From the NCBI GenBank assembly GCA_036477795.1, contig JAZGDL010000230.1, positions 1-54,435 on the forward strand: a DNA stretch of 54,435 nucleotides, written 5' to 3'. Source of the stretch: JAZGDL01 sp036477795. Lineage in GTDB: Bacteria > Planctomycetota > Phycisphaerae > UBA1845. Position 1 is the stretch's first letter. Each line of letters starts with the position of its first letter. Below the pieces are notes generated by a model. The model was not told where the DNA came from and made no database searches. It worked only from the letters and a program-made list of their open reading frames with translations. The position numbers were made by a program, and so were the translations under genes. Positions 1-10,600 of this stretch are shown piece after piece.

Positions 1-2
1 GT

Positions 3-3000
3 GAGAACCAGCAGATTGTCTTCACGGAATGGATGGGCCGGTCTCCGCAGGACGTGGAGGACCAGATCAGCTATCCGCTGACGGTTTCGCTCCTGGGTGT
101 CCCCGGCGTCAAGACCATCCGTAGCTACTCCTTGTTCGGCTTCTCGCTGATCTACATCATTTTCGAGGAGAAGGTGGAGTTCTACTGGTCGCGTTCCCGG
201 GTGCTGGAGAAACTCAACAGCCTGCCGGCCGGAACACTGCCCGATGAGGTGCAGCCGGCCCTGGGTCCCGACGCGACGGCGCTGGGGCAGGTCTACTGGT
301 ATACCCTGGAAGGCCGGGACAAGGACGGCAACCCCACCGGCGGTTGGGATCTTCATGAGCTCCGCACCATACAGGACTGGTACGTCCGCTACGCGTTGCT
401 ATCGGCCAAAGGCGTTGCCGAGGTCGCCTCCGTCGGCGGCTATGTCCAGGAATACCAGATCGACGTGGACCCGGACGCGATGCGCGCCCACGGGGTGACG
501 CTCGACGAGGTCTTCACGGCCGTCAAGATGTCCAACGTGGACGTCGGCGCCCGTACGATTGAGGTCAACCGCGTCGAATATATTATCCGCGGCCTGGGGT
601 TCGTCGAGAACCTTGAAGACATTGAAGACGCCGTCATCAAGGTCAATGACAACGTTCCCATCTACGTGCGGAATATCGCCAACGTTTCGCTGGGCCCGGG
701 GCTACGACGGGGTGTCTTGGACAAGGCGGGTGCCGAGGCCGTCGGCGGTGTCGTGGTCGTTCGCTATGGCGAAAACCCGCTGGCCGCGATCAAAAACGTC
801 AAGGCGATGATTGAGGTGATATCCCCCGGGCTGCCCCAAAAGACACTCGCCGACGGGACGGTGAGCCAGGTCAAAATAGTGCCCTTCTACGACCGTACGG
901 GCCTGATATACGAGACGTTGGGCACGCTCAGCGACGCGCTCCTTCAACAGATCCTGGTGACCATCATCGTGGTCGTGGTCATGGTGCGGCACCTGCGCAG
1001 CTCAATCCTCATCTCAGGGTTGCTGCCGTTGGCGGTGCTCATGTGCTTCATCGCCATGCGGACCACAGGTGTGGATGCCAACATTGTGGCACTCTCCGGC
1101 ATCGCCATCGCTATCGGCACCATCGTCGACATGGGGATCATTGTTTGTGAGAACATTCTCAGACACCTGGACGAAGCCGACCCGGATGCCAACCGGCTTG
1201 AAGTGATCTACCGGGCCTCCAGCGAGGTGGGCAGCGCCATCCTGACCGCTGTCTCAACGACCGTGGTCAGCTTCCTCCCGGTCTTCACCATGGAAGCGGC
1301 GGAAGGAAAGCTCTTCAGGCCCCTGGCGTTTACCAAGACGTATGCGCTGATCGCCTCGGTGATCATAGCGCTTACGATCATCCCGCCCGCTGCCCACCTT
1401 CTGTTCACCCGAAGCGGTGGCGGATTCCGGCGTCGCACCTGGTTCTTGTATCCGCTGCTGGCGATCGTGGGCGTCGTGCTGATCTTCGGCCCCGGATGGA
1501 TGTGGCCGGGCGGGCTTCTGGTGCTCATAGGTACGTATGGCTCGCTGGAACCGGTTTTGCCCCCATTCCTCCGGAAGATGGCCCCTTGGTTGGCCAACGC
1601 CATCGTCGTTGGCGCGGTCCTGCTCTTACTCACGCAGGAATGGCTGCCGATCGGCCCGGAAAAGGGACTCCTGCGCAACGGCATCCTCGTGGCCGGGACC
1701 ATAGGCGGATTGTTGCTGGTGTTCCAGCTTTTCCAAGCCGCTTATCCCTTCGTGCTGCGATGGGCGTTGGAGCACAAGGCAACGTTCCTCATCCTCCCCG
1801 TCGGGATCGTGGTCGCCGGCGCCGTGGTGTGGCGCGGGTTTGACGATTTGTTCTCCTGGATGCCGTCGATGGTGAAAGAATCGGAACCGGCGACCTATTT
1901 CGCCGAGAAGTTTCCCGGACTCGGCAAGGAGTTCATGCCGCCGCTGGACGAGGGCTCCTTTCTCTACATGCCGGTCACGATGCCGCACGCGTCCATCGGA
2001 GAGGTCATCGACATTTTGCAAAAGCAGGACGTCGCCTTTGACCAGGTTCCGGAGATTGAGCTGGCGGTGGGCAAGCTCGGCCGGGTCGAGAGCCCGCTTG
2101 ATCCGGCTCCGTTGTCCATGATCGAAACGGTCATTAACTATTATCCGAAGTACATGACGGACCGCGCCGGGCACCGACTGACCTTCCGCTTTGATGAGAA
2201 CAAGAAGGATTTGTTCCGCGACAAGGATGGTGTGCCCATCCCCGCGCCCGACGGCGAGCCGTACAATGTCCCAGGCACCTTCGCACGCGATGAAACGGGC
2301 GCGCTGATCGAGGAGCGCGGTGGGATGCCGTTTCGGCTTTGGCGGCCGGCGCTCGAGCCGGATATCAATCCCGGACGCCAGGCCTGGCCGGGCGTCAACA
2401 ACCCCAACGATATCTGGGATCTGATCGTCGAAGCCGGCAAAATCCCGGGAACCACCTCGGCGCCGAAACTTCAACCGATCGCCGCCCGAATCGTCATGCT
2501 GCAAAGTGGAATGCGCGCCCCGATGGGCGTTAAGGTCAAGGGACCAAGCCTCGAAGCGCTCGACAAATTCGTGTTGCAAATCGAGCGGCTCCTCAAGGAG
2601 GTCCCCTCCGTCGAACCGGCAGCGGTTATCGCCGACCGAATCATCGGCAAACCTTACCTCGAAATCGATATCGACCGTCAGGCCATCGCTCGCTACGGCA
2701 TCAAACTGCGTCAGGTCCAGGACGTGATCGAGGTGGCCATCGGCGGCAGGCGCATCACCACCACGGTCGAGGGCCGCGAACGGTTCCCGGTGCGCGTGCG
2801 TTACCTGCGCGAACTGCGCGACAGCATCGAAGCATTGGACAAGATCCTGGTTCCCGCGCCGGGTGGTGCGCGCATTCCGCTGATCCAGTTGGCCCGGATC
2901 ACATACGTTCGCGGCCCACAGGTGATCAAGAGCGAGGACACCTTCCTGGTCGGGTACGTTCTGTTCGACATGAAACCGGGGCACGCCGAGGTCGACGTGG

Positions 3001-3725
3001 TCGAGCAGGCCGACGCCTATCTCAAAGAGAAAATCGCAACGGGCGAACTGGAAATACCGGCCGGCGTCAGCTTCACCTTTGCGGGAACGTACGAAAACCA
3101 GGTGCGCTCAGAAAAGAAGCTGATGGTCGTCCTTCCCCTGGCGCTGTTCATCATCTTCATGATCCTCTATTTGCAATTCAAGTCCGTTGTCACCACCAGC
3201 CTGGTTTTCACCGGCATTCTGGTGGCCTGGTCGGGCGGGTTTATCATGATCTGGTTCTACGCTCAGCCGTGGTTCCTCGACTGGGACGTGTTCGGCACCA
3301 GCCTGCGCGAACTGTTCCAGGCTCATCCGATCAACCTGAGCGTAGCCATCTGGGTCGGATTCCTGGCCCTTTTTGGCATCGCCTCGGACGACGGTGTGGT
3401 CATGGGTACATATCTGAAGGATTCCTTCGCCAAGAGTTCCCTCCAGAGCATCTCGGAGATACGGGCGGCGACCCTGGCGGCAGGCAAGCGCCGGATTCGG
3501 CCATGCCTGATGACCACGGCCACAACGATTCTGGCTTTGCTGCCGGTTCTTACGTCTAAAGGGCGAGGTGCGGACATTATGGTTCCCATGGCCATACCCT
3601 CGTTCGGCGGTATGACGATTGAGATTATTACCATGCTCGTGGTCCCGGTGCTGTTCTGCGCGTTTCAAGAGATGAAGTTCAAAGTGGGTATGCGGGAATC
3701 GAAAGCCGCGGTTTCTTATCGGTGA
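3..3725 (+). CDS. CusA/CzcA-type heavy-metal efflux RND permease (5' end outside window)
   Basis: Inner-membrane proton-driven pump of the heavy-metal efflux (HME) RND family, working with an adaptor and a TolC-type channel. The reading frame is open from base 3, so the N-terminus lies beyond the left edge; 1240 residues are visible. The first visible residues (ENQQIVFTEWMGRSPQDVED) match the first periplasmic loop just after TM1. The proton-relay helix GIAIAIGTIVDMGIIVCEN (about nt 1098-1154) has the Asp and Glu-Asn expected of HME pumps, and MLQSGMRAPMGVKVKGP is the CusA-like pore-domain motif. It is clearly longer than a typical CusA (about 1050 residues). The excess is extra hydrophobic sequence at about nt 1400-1850, an insertion in the second periplasmic domain (about nt 2160-2460), and a loop near nt 3240-3330. 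Similarity is closest to monovalent-metal (Cu/Ag) pumps, but substrate cannot be read with certainty. Confidence 0.93.
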   Translation, partial: ENQQIVFTEWMGRSPQDVEDQISYPLTVSLLGVPGVKTIRSYSLFGFSLIYIIFEEKVEFYWSRSRVLEKLNSLPAGTLPDEVQPALGPDATALGQVYWYTLEGRDKDGNPTGGWDLHELRTIQDWYVRYALLSAKGVAEVASVGGYVQEYQIDVDPDAMRAHGVTLDEVFTAVKMSNVDVGARTIEVNRVEYIIRGLGFVENLEDIEDAVIKVNDNVPIYVRNIANVSLGPGLRRGVLDKAGAEAVGGVVVVRYGENPLAAIKNVKAMIEVISPGLPQKTLADGTVSQVKIVPFYDRTGLIYETLGTLSDALLQQILVTIIVVVVMVRHLRSSILISGLLPLAVLMCFIAMRTTGVDANIVALSGIAIAIGTIVDMGIIVCENILRHLDEADPDANRLEVIYRASSEVGSAILTAVSTTVVSFLPVFTMEAAEGKLFRPLAFTKTYALIASVIIALTIIPPAAHLLFTRSGGGFRRRTWFLYPLLAIVGVVLIFGPGWMWPGGLLVLIGTYGSLEPVLPPFLRKMAPWLANAIVVGAVLLLLTQEWLPIGPEKGLLRNGILVAGTIGGLLLVFQLFQAAYPFVLRWALEHKATFLILPVGIVVAGAVVWRGFDDLFSWMPSMVKESEPATYFAEKFPGLGKEFMPPLDEGSFLYMPVTMPHASIGEVIDILQKQDVAFDQVPEIELAVGKLGRVESPLDPAPLSMIETVINYYPKYMTDRAGHRLTFRFDENKKDLFRDKDGVPIPAPDGEPYNVPGTFARDETGALIEERGGMPFRLWRPALEPDINPGRQAWPGVNNPNDIWDLIVEAGKIPGTTSAPKLQPIAARIVMLQSGMRAPMGVKVKGPSLEALDKFVLQIERLLKEVPSVEPAAVIADRIIGKPYLEIDIDRQAIARYGIKLRQVQDVIEVAIGGRRITTTVEGRERFPVRVRYLRELRDSIEALDKILVPAPGGARIPLIQLARITYVRGPQVIKSEDTFLVGYVLFDMKPGHAEVDVVEQADAYLKEKIATGELEIPAGVSFTFAGTYENQVRSEKKLMVVLPLALFIIFMILYLQFKSVVTTSLVFTGILVAWSGGFIMIWFYAQPWFLDWDVFGTSLRELFQAHPINLSVAIWVGFLALFGIASDDGVVMGTYLKDSFAKSSLQSISEIRAATLAAGKRRIRPCLMTTATTILALLPVLTSKGRGADIMVPMAIPSFGGMTIEIITMLVVPVLFCAFQEMKFKVGMRESKAAVSYR

Positions 3726-3970
3726 ATCTTGGTGTGTCGATTAGCCGATTAAGTAGGTTGCACGTGCGGGTCGAGGTGCCGCAGACAAATCGCTGATCCT
3801 TGCGCTTTGTGGAGCCGGCGTTGCGCTGGGCTCACCGATTCCGGGGCCGGGCGTGCCGGCCTCCCTAACGCAAGACCGCATGCACAGGGTTGGACCTCCG
3901 ACGACTTGTTACGATGCAGTTACTCGGCCGGGTTGACGCGAACATCGAGCAAACCTAAACTTCGGAGACG

Positions 3971-4345
3971 ATGGGTCGAACTCTCACTATTTCGGTGGTT
4001 TGGGCAGCGTTCCTCGCTGTCCCAGCACTCTGCGTCGGCGGCGTAATTACGCACGCTTGCGAATGCGCGGCGGAGCCCGACTGCACGTGCGAGCCGGGTT
4101 GCGACCACGAAACCGGCTGTAGGCACGAGAGCGGATGCTCGGATGATCCGTGCAGGACTCCGGTTGTCAGCCGCAGGGAGACGGGCAACGATTGGACCGC
4201 GGCCACTCAACTCCCCACCTCGATTTCGGAGTCCGTGGCCGGTGACATGCAGTCTCGCGCTCGGACGGTCGGCGTCGAGCTTCTCAAGTCGCCTTCTCGA
4301 AGAAACGTGCCGTTTCCGGCCGGCGACCTTCCCCTTCTGATCTGA
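3971..4345 (+). CDS. Small secreted Cys/His-rich protein of the efflux locus, putative metal binder
   Basis: A 124-residue protein with an N-terminal hydrophobic segment (about residues 5-27) that looks like a signal peptide or anchor. It is followed by a dense Cys/His stretch at about residues 29-62 containing ten Cys and three His in motifs such as CEC, CTC and CDHETGC. The rest is polar and unremarkable. It lies between an RND permease and the TolC-like gene on the same strand, so a periplasmic metal-binding or sensing role is a reasonable inference; I do not recognise a named family. A GGAG lies only 3 nt before the ATG, which is a poor spacing, so the start is not settled. It could be a non-coding stretch, but the signal-like N-terminus joined to a Cys cluster argues for a real gene. 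Confidence 0.6.
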   Translation: MGRTLTISVVWAAFLAVPALCVGGVITHACECAAEPDCTCEPGCDHETGCRHESGCSDDPCRTPVVSRRETGNDWTAATQLPTSISESVAGDMQSRARTVGVELLKSPSRRNVPFPAGDLPLLI

Positions 4346-4473
4346 TTTCCCGCTTTTGATTGCGCCTTGGGCTGCCGAGCGCTGAATCCGCGCTCTGTCC
4401 GTGGCCTCTTCGATGTGCGCCATCCGATCGATGTGCGCCGGTTTCCCAGCAAAATGGTTGAGGAAATGTCCAT

Positions 4474-5904
4474 ATGATCAGGAAAACCGTAATCATCTCT
4501 TGTCTGTTCAGCGCATTCGCCACGCTGTGTGGGTGTGCCACGGTGGACCCGCGGCACGACTATGACCGAGTGGGAAAGCGCATCGCCGAAGCCACCGGGC
4601 AGGAACGAGTCTATCAGCCTGAAGACGACGCACTGGTTGCTGAGATGGTTGACGTTCTGTCTCAGGACGGTACGACCGCGGCGGAGGCGGTCGAGATATG
4701 CCTGCTCAACAATCCAACGCTGCATGCCGCGTTCATGGGTGTCGGCATGGCCCGTGCGGATGTTGTCCAAGCCGGGTTGTTCACCAACCCGTTCATCGGC
4801 ATCTCGGCGAGGTTTCCCGATGGTGGCGGCTTGGCGAACATCGAAGCCAGCGTCGCGCAGAACATCGCTGAACTGTGGCAGATTCCGGTCCGAAAGCGTG
4901 CCGCCGAGCGTTCTCTTGACAGAGCGATTCTCGACCTGGCGCGCACCGCAGCCGGCCTGGCAGCGGAAGCGAAGGTTGCATATTACGTTGCTGTTGGGGC
5001 TGATGAGCGGCACCGGATTGCTCAAGAGAATCTCGTCATTGCGCAGGATCTTCTGGAACTTTCGCTGGCCCGCCAGGAAGCAGGTGCAGCGAACGAATTG
5101 GACGTTAACTTGTCCCGAAGTCTTGCCTTAAACGCAGACGTCGAGGTGGAGCGATCGCGTCTGGCCTCCGCGGACGCGCGACGAGCGTTGGCCACCCTGC
5201 TAGGCCTGGTGAGCCAGGCGGACGGGCTGGTCCTGGTCGATCCACTGCCCGGCGCCTATCCGAAGATCGCTGACGCGCCGTCACTGGTCGAGCTCGCCAA
5301 GGGTTGGCGTCTTGATCTGCGGGCGGCCCGGGAAGCCGTTGCGCTCGCTCAGGCACAGTTGGAGGAGCAGTACCGTCTCATCTTTCCGGTGGTTGAGCTC
5401 GGCCTGGAACTTGAACGAGAAGAACGCCGAAGCGCGGGCGGTCAAGACACAATCTTCGGACCGAGTCTTGGCGTCGAGCTCCCGATCTTCGACCAGAACC
5501 AAGCGCAGATCGCCAAAGCGCAATATGCCCTCCGACAAGCTCGCAAGACGCTCGATGCCTTTGATCGCGCCGTCACTCAAGAAGTCCGGAGCGCGGTCGA
5601 CCGGGCGCTGACGGCGTGGAGGTTGATGCAGAAGTTCCGAGAGCAATCGATTCCTCTGGCGCAGCGCAATCTGGAATTGTCGCGTGAGGCATACCGGGCC
5701 GGACGCGCGTCCTTCCTTTCCGTTCTCGAAGCGCAGCGTTTCTCTTTGGAAGCACGTAGCGGATTAGTGAGCGCGGCCCAAACCGCAGCCACCGCCGTCC
5801 CGGAACTAGAAAGAACGATTGGCCTACCGTTCGCCAAACTCTTGGCACAACTCAATGCCGAGCCGGCGCAAGGAACGAAAGCCGGGGAGAAGGTCGAACC
5901 ATGA
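4474..5904 (+). CDS. TolC-family outer-membrane efflux lipoprotein (CusC/CzcC-like)
   Basis: Outer-membrane channel of a tripartite metal efflux pump, 476 residues, the usual length. The N-terminus has a lipoprotein signal with lipobox LCGC (Cys about residue 20). The body shows the long Ala/Leu/Arg/Gln-rich helices of the two outer-membrane-efflux repeats, including EAVEICLLNNPTLHAAFMGV near residue 70 and a second-half counterpart with AYRAGRASFLSVLEAQR near residue 410. The stop codon overlaps the start of the downstream adaptor gene (ATGA), so the two are almost certainly co-translated. It is the only outer-membrane component in the locus and so probably serves both RND permeases. Confidence 0.92.
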   Translation: MIRKTVIISCLFSAFATLCGCATVDPRHDYDRVGKRIAEATGQERVYQPEDDALVAEMVDVLSQDGTTAAEAVEICLLNNPTLHAAFMGVGMARADVVQAGLFTNPFIGISARFPDGGGLANIEASVAQNIAELWQIPVRKRAAERSLDRAILDLARTAAGLAAEAKVAYYVAVGADERHRIAQENLVIAQDLLELSLARQEAGAANELDVNLSRSLALNADVEVERSRLASADARRALATLLGLVSQADGLVLVDPLPGAYPKIADAPSLVELAKGWRLDLRAAREAVALAQAQLEEQYRLIFPVVELGLELEREERRSAGGQDTIFGPSLGVELPIFDQNQAQIAKAQYALRQARKTLDAFDRAVTQEVRSAVDRALTAWRLMQKFREQSIPLAQRNLELSREAYRAGRASFLSVLEAQRFSLEARSGLVSAAQTAATAVPELERTIGLPFAKLLAQLNAEPAQGTKAGEKVEP

Positions 5905-7583
5905 TAAAAATGAACAGAACAACAACAGTTCTGGCGGTAATCGCCGTGGTCATCGGACTCGGCGGCGGGGTGGCCGCTCTGTCTCGCCTGCGCGCCCAAC
6001 ACACACCGGGCCGTGTCCAGCCCAACAACGCCCACGACCACGTGGATGAGAGGCATGGAACAGCCCATCCGCACCAGCAGGAACATGAGGAGGCCGGGCA
6101 TCACGAAGAGGATCAGGATGAGCACGACGAGCACGGCGCCGAGTCGGTCGTTCAGCTCAGCCGTGAGGAGAGAAGTAGGTTCGGTGTCGTGGTGGCGACG
6201 GCAGGATCAGGGCGGTTGACGACCCAGATACGCCTACCTGGAGAACTCGTGCTCAATGCAGACCGGGTCGCGCACATTGTCCCTCGTGCACCGGGTATCG
6301 TTCGAGAAGTTTTAGCGAGTGTCGGGGACAGCGTACACGCCGGCGAGGTGATGGCCTGGATTGAAAGCGCTGAATTGGGGGAGGTGAAGGTTGACTATCT
6401 GGCCAGGTGGGCGGCGCTTGGCAGCAGCTCCGTAGATCTCGTCCGCGCCCGGGAAGTTCATCACAACACAGCCCGGCTGTTGGAGGTGCTCGATTCATCT
6501 CCTTCATTGGAAACCCTGCGCCAGACAGAGGTGGGTGGCATGGGCGAGAATCGCAGCATCCTCGTTTCCGCCTACGCCGAGTTCGTGTTTGCCAAGGCCG
6601 CGTATCTGAGGGAAAGACCGCTTTTTGAGAAGAAGATCGCGAGCGAGCGAGACTATCAGGCCGCAGAGGCTGAATACAAAAAGGCAGATGCTCTCTATGC
6701 TGCAACGCGTGACAGCATGGAGTTCAAGATTCGCCGTGATCTACTTGAAGCGGAACGCACGCAACAGGTCCGCGAGATTGAACTTCAAGGCGCCAGACGG
6801 CACCTCTACGTGCTGGGGCTCACGTCCGAAGAGATAGCGGAGCTGGAGCGTCTTGCCGAACTCCAGATGCGCGTCAGTGCACGGAACGCGATGTGTGACG
6901 ATCCCCACTGCAAGACCTGCCAACAGGCTGCGTCCAACAACAACGACGGCATCGCATTCGAAACAAACAAACGCGATACCGAGGAAAAGCTGGCGTGGTA
7001 TCCACTTCGCGCCCCGTTCGACGCCACGGTGATTGAGAAACACCTGTCGCTGGGCGAAAAGCACAGCGATGAATCCGGTGCTTTTACGGTCGCGGATCTG
7101 ACTTCCGTGTGGGTCAACATTGCCGTGTATCAAAAGGATTTATCTTACGTCAGGAAGGGCATGGAAGTCATTATTTCTGCCGGCGTCGGCATGCCCTACG
7201 CGCAAGGCACGATAGCCTATGTGTCGCCGGTCGTTGACGAGAAGACACGGACGGCGCTAGCGCGCGTCGTTCTTCCCAACCCCGACGGCCGACTACGGCC
7301 TGGGCTCTTTGTCAACGCTGAGATCTCCATCGGGCAGGAGAGTGCTTCGGTCGTCATCCCGAAGTCGGCGGTTCAGAGAATGGGACAAAAGCCCGTTGTG
7401 TTCCTGGACACCAGCGAGGGCTTCAAACCGAAGGTGGTTTCTCTTGGTCGAAGCAATGAATCGCACGTGGAAGTTCTCGCGGGTTTGGCCGTCGGCCAGC
7501 GCTATGTCACGCACGGCGCCTTCGAGCTGAAAGCAAAGATCGTCACCAGTGGGCTCGGCGCCCATGCCGGTCATGGTCATTAG
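5901..7583 (+). CDS. RND efflux periplasmic adaptor (CusB/CzcB-like, membrane fusion protein)
   Basis: Periplasmic adaptor joining the RND pump to the outer-membrane channel, 560 residues. It starts with a membrane segment (about residues 8-28), then a His/Glu/Asp-rich stretch to about residue 75 with many HE/EH/HQ pairs, typical of metal-binding N-termini in CzcB-like proteins. A barrel-sandwich half motif (PGIVREVLASVGDSVHAGEVMAWI) lies near residues 130-155, followed by a long helical hairpin and a beta-barrel region (WYPLRAPFDATVIEKHLSLG; SVWVNIAVYQKDLSYV). A short Cys motif, CDDPHCKTC, sits in the hairpin near residue 333 and could be an extra metal site. The ATG overlaps the upstream stop by 4 bases. 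The gene ends 99 nt before the next RND permease. Confidence 0.92.
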   Translation: MIKMNRTTTVLAVIAVVIGLGGGVAALSRLRAQHTPGRVQPNNAHDHVDERHGTAHPHQQEHEEAGHHEEDQDEHDEHGAESVVQLSREERSRFGVVVATAGSGRLTTQIRLPGELVLNADRVAHIVPRAPGIVREVLASVGDSVHAGEVMAWIESAELGEVKVDYLARWAALGSSSVDLVRAREVHHNTARLLEVLDSSPSLETLRQTEVGGMGENRSILVSAYAEFVFAKAAYLRERPLFEKKIASERDYQAAEAEYKKADALYAATRDSMEFKIRRDLLEAERTQQVREIELQGARRHLYVLGLTSEEIAELERLAELQMRVSARNAMCDDPHCKTCQQAASNNNDGIAFETNKRDTEEKLAWYPLRAPFDATVIEKHLSLGEKHSDESGAFTVADLTSVWVNIAVYQKDLSYVRKGMEVIISAGVGMPYAQGTIAYVSPVVDEKTRTALARVVLPNPDGRLRPGLFVNAEISIGQESASVVIPKSAVQRMGQKPVVFLDTSEGFKPKVVSLGRSNESHVEVLAGLAVGQRYVTHGAFELKAKIVTSGLGAHAGHGH

Positions 7584-7682
7584 CTTGGGCGCCCCATGAG
7601 TTGGCATGAAGCCTGATGTCGGCACCTGCGCCGCACCACCTGAACGTGAGCTCTCAACCGTGCGTCCTTGGAAGGAGTCCGG

Positions 7683-10600
7683 ATGATTGACCGACTGGTC
7701 GAGGCATCGCTGAACGCAAAGGGTCTGGTCGTCGTCGCGATCGTTGCGGTGATCGGCTACGGGATCTACGCGTACAGACAAATGCCCGTCGATGCCTTTC
7801 CCGATATCTCGCCGATCATGGTTCCCGTGTTCGCCGAGGGCCATGGCATGGCCCCGGAGGAGATGGAGCGGCTCATCACCTATCCCATCGAGTCCGCGAT
7901 GAACGGGTTGCCGGGGGTTACGCAGATCAAGTCCACGTCGGCGTTTGGGATGGCGGTGGTGTACGTGTATTTCAAAGACAGTGTCGACATCTATTTCGCG
8001 CGTCAACTCGTGGCTGAGCGGCTCGCAGCAGCCGTGGCCGAACTGCCTGAGATGGACGAGCCGCCCACGCTCGGGCCCATTTCGACGGGACTGGGGCAGA
8101 TCTTCATCTACTACCTGACAATCGACGAGAACGTTGACACGGAAGGCAAGGACCCCAACACCTACCTCCGTGAGCTCAACGATTGGGTCGTCAAATTCCA
8201 GCTCAAGACCGTTCCCGGCGTGACGGACATTCTGTCCATTGGTGGCCATGTACTGCAGTATCAGATTCGTGTGGATCCTGATGCGTTACTTCGGTATTCC
8301 CTGTCACTCGACGATCTGGTCGAGGCTGTGCGGGAGAACAACGAGAACGTCGGCGGCCAGTTCCTTGTCATCGGATCGGAAGAGTCTCTGGTGCGGGGCC
8401 TGGGGCTGCTGGCGACCTTGGACGACATTCGCAGTATCCCCATCAAGGTGGAGGACGGTGTCGCGATCAAGCTGGCGGACGTGGCTGAGGTGGTCTACGG
8501 AAACGAAATCCGCCGCGGCGTCGTCAGCCGCAACGGCGAACAAGAGGTCGTATCCGGCATCGTTCTAAAGCTGTTCGGTGAGAACACTTCCGAGGTCATT
8601 GAACGCCTTTACAAGAAAGTGGAAAGCGTCCGGGCATCACTCCCCCGGGGTGTGTCGCTGAACCCGTACTACGAACAAGCCGAACTGGTGGAACAGGCTA
8701 CTTGGACGGTCAAGAAGGCGCTTCTGCAGGGTGCGGCGTTGGTTCTCTTGACGCTTTTTGTCTTTCTGGGCAATGTCAGAACCGCGTTCATTGTGGTGCT
8801 GTCCCTGCCGATCTGCGCGCTGGTCGCGGTCATCTGCATGGGGATCAACGGCATCTCGGCCAATCTCATGTCGCTCGGTGGCATCGCCATCGCAATCGGC
8901 ATGTTGGGAGACGGAGCGATTGTCATGGTGGAGAACATCTACCGCCACCTGAGTGACAGCGAGAATATGTCCAAGAGCAAGGGCGATGTCATCCTTCATG
9001 CCGCCAAGGAGGTCAGTCGCCCGATCCTGTTCTCCATCGGAATCATCATCACCGTGTTTCTCCCGATCTTCACGCTCGAAGGCGTCGAAGGGAAGATGTT
9101 CTCCCCCATGGCCTTTACGATCGCCTTCGCCCTCCTCGGTTCTATCGCGACGGCGCTCATCGTGGCCCCGGTTCTTTCGTCTCTTCTCCTCAAACAGGGG
9201 CCACACAAGGAACTCCTCCTCATTACGAAGCTGAAGCGGCTGTATCGCCCCTTGCTGGAACAGGCCATCCGTCGAAAAGGCGTCGTTATATCGATCGCCC
9301 TCGTCGGGTTCGTCGGGAGCTTAGGCCTCTTGCCCTTTATCGGAACGGAGTTCATTCCGACGTTGGAGGAAGGCTCCATCCTAATCGGTGTAATCATGTC
9401 CCCGTCCATCTCACTGGAGAAGGCAACCGACACGGTGATGAAGCTCGAACGACAGATCGGAAAGTACCCGGAAGTCGAGGAAATCGTCTCCAGAATCGGC
9501 CGCCCCGAGGCCGGCAGCCATCCCCATCCCGTGAACTACGCTGAAATCCACATTGAGCTTCATCCGCGGGAGCAATGGGCCCGGTTTGAGAACAAGCAGG
9601 AACTCGTCGCGGCTCTGAGCGACGAGTTATCCTCCTGGCCGGGGATCCAACTCAATTTCACGCAGCCCATCCAGAATGCCTTTGACGAGCTTCTCTCCGG
9701 AATCCGGGCCCAACTGGCTATCAAGCTCTTCGGCGAAGACTTGAGCGTCCTCCGCGACAAGGCCAACGAGATCAGTGCGGCGATCGAAGACGTGCCCGGG
9801 CTGGTCGACCTCTCGGTTGAGCAGAGTTTCGGCCAGCCGCAGGTTCAGATCGTTGCGGACCGTGCCGCCTGCTCGCGATACGGCATCGCAGTGAGCCAGA
9901 TACTGGAGATGGTCGAACTTGCCATCGGTGGCAAAGTGATCGATACGCTTTACCTCAACACCCGCCGGTTTGGCATCCATGTGCGCTTCAAGGAAGACCG
10001 CCGGATCGACCCACAGTCGATACGCGACACCCTCGTGCACACCAAGGATGGCTCCCTCATCCCTCTGTCTCAGGTTGCTGAAGTGAGGGAGGTCGTAGGC
10101 CCCATTCAGGTGAATCGCGAGAAGAATCAGCGACGTTGGATCGTTCAAGGCAACGTTCGTGGACGGGACATGGGCAGCGTCATCGCGGACATTCAACAGA
10201 GCATCGCGGACAAAGTCGACCTGCCGCCCGGCTATTTCATCGAGTACGGCGGCCAATTCGAGAACCAGCAGCGCGCCATGGCCCGCCTATCAATCATCGT
10301 GCCCATCGTTATCGCCGTCGTATTCCTCATGCTCTGGATGTCCTTCAACTCGACGCGCCACGCCCTCATCATCATCGTCAACGTGCCCCTGGCGCTCATT
10401 GGCGGCATCTTCGGGCTCTTCGTAGCGGGTGAATACCTGTCGGTGCCCGCCTCTGTCGGCTTTATTGCACTTTTCGGCATTGCCGTACAGAACGGCGTTG
10501 TCCTGGTGAGCTACATCAACGAGCTGCGCGCCCATGGCAAGTCCCTCCACGACTCGCTCGTCGAGGGCGGGTTGCTGCGCTTGCGCCCGGTTTTGATGAC

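Noticed and set aside
1626..2984. Long open frame (452 codons) on the minus strand of the first RND gene
   Set aside because: It is a GC-driven shadow of a clear RND permease; it has no ribosome site and no recognisable domain. The same applies to the other long antisense frames at 7293-8249, 26187-27323, 30223-31539, 34773-35729, 41030-42037 and 49771-50931.
3933..3961. TTGACG-N17-TAAACT promoter before the Cys-rich gene
   Set aside because: The implied transcript would start only a few bases before the ATG and would lose the GGAG; too weak to list.
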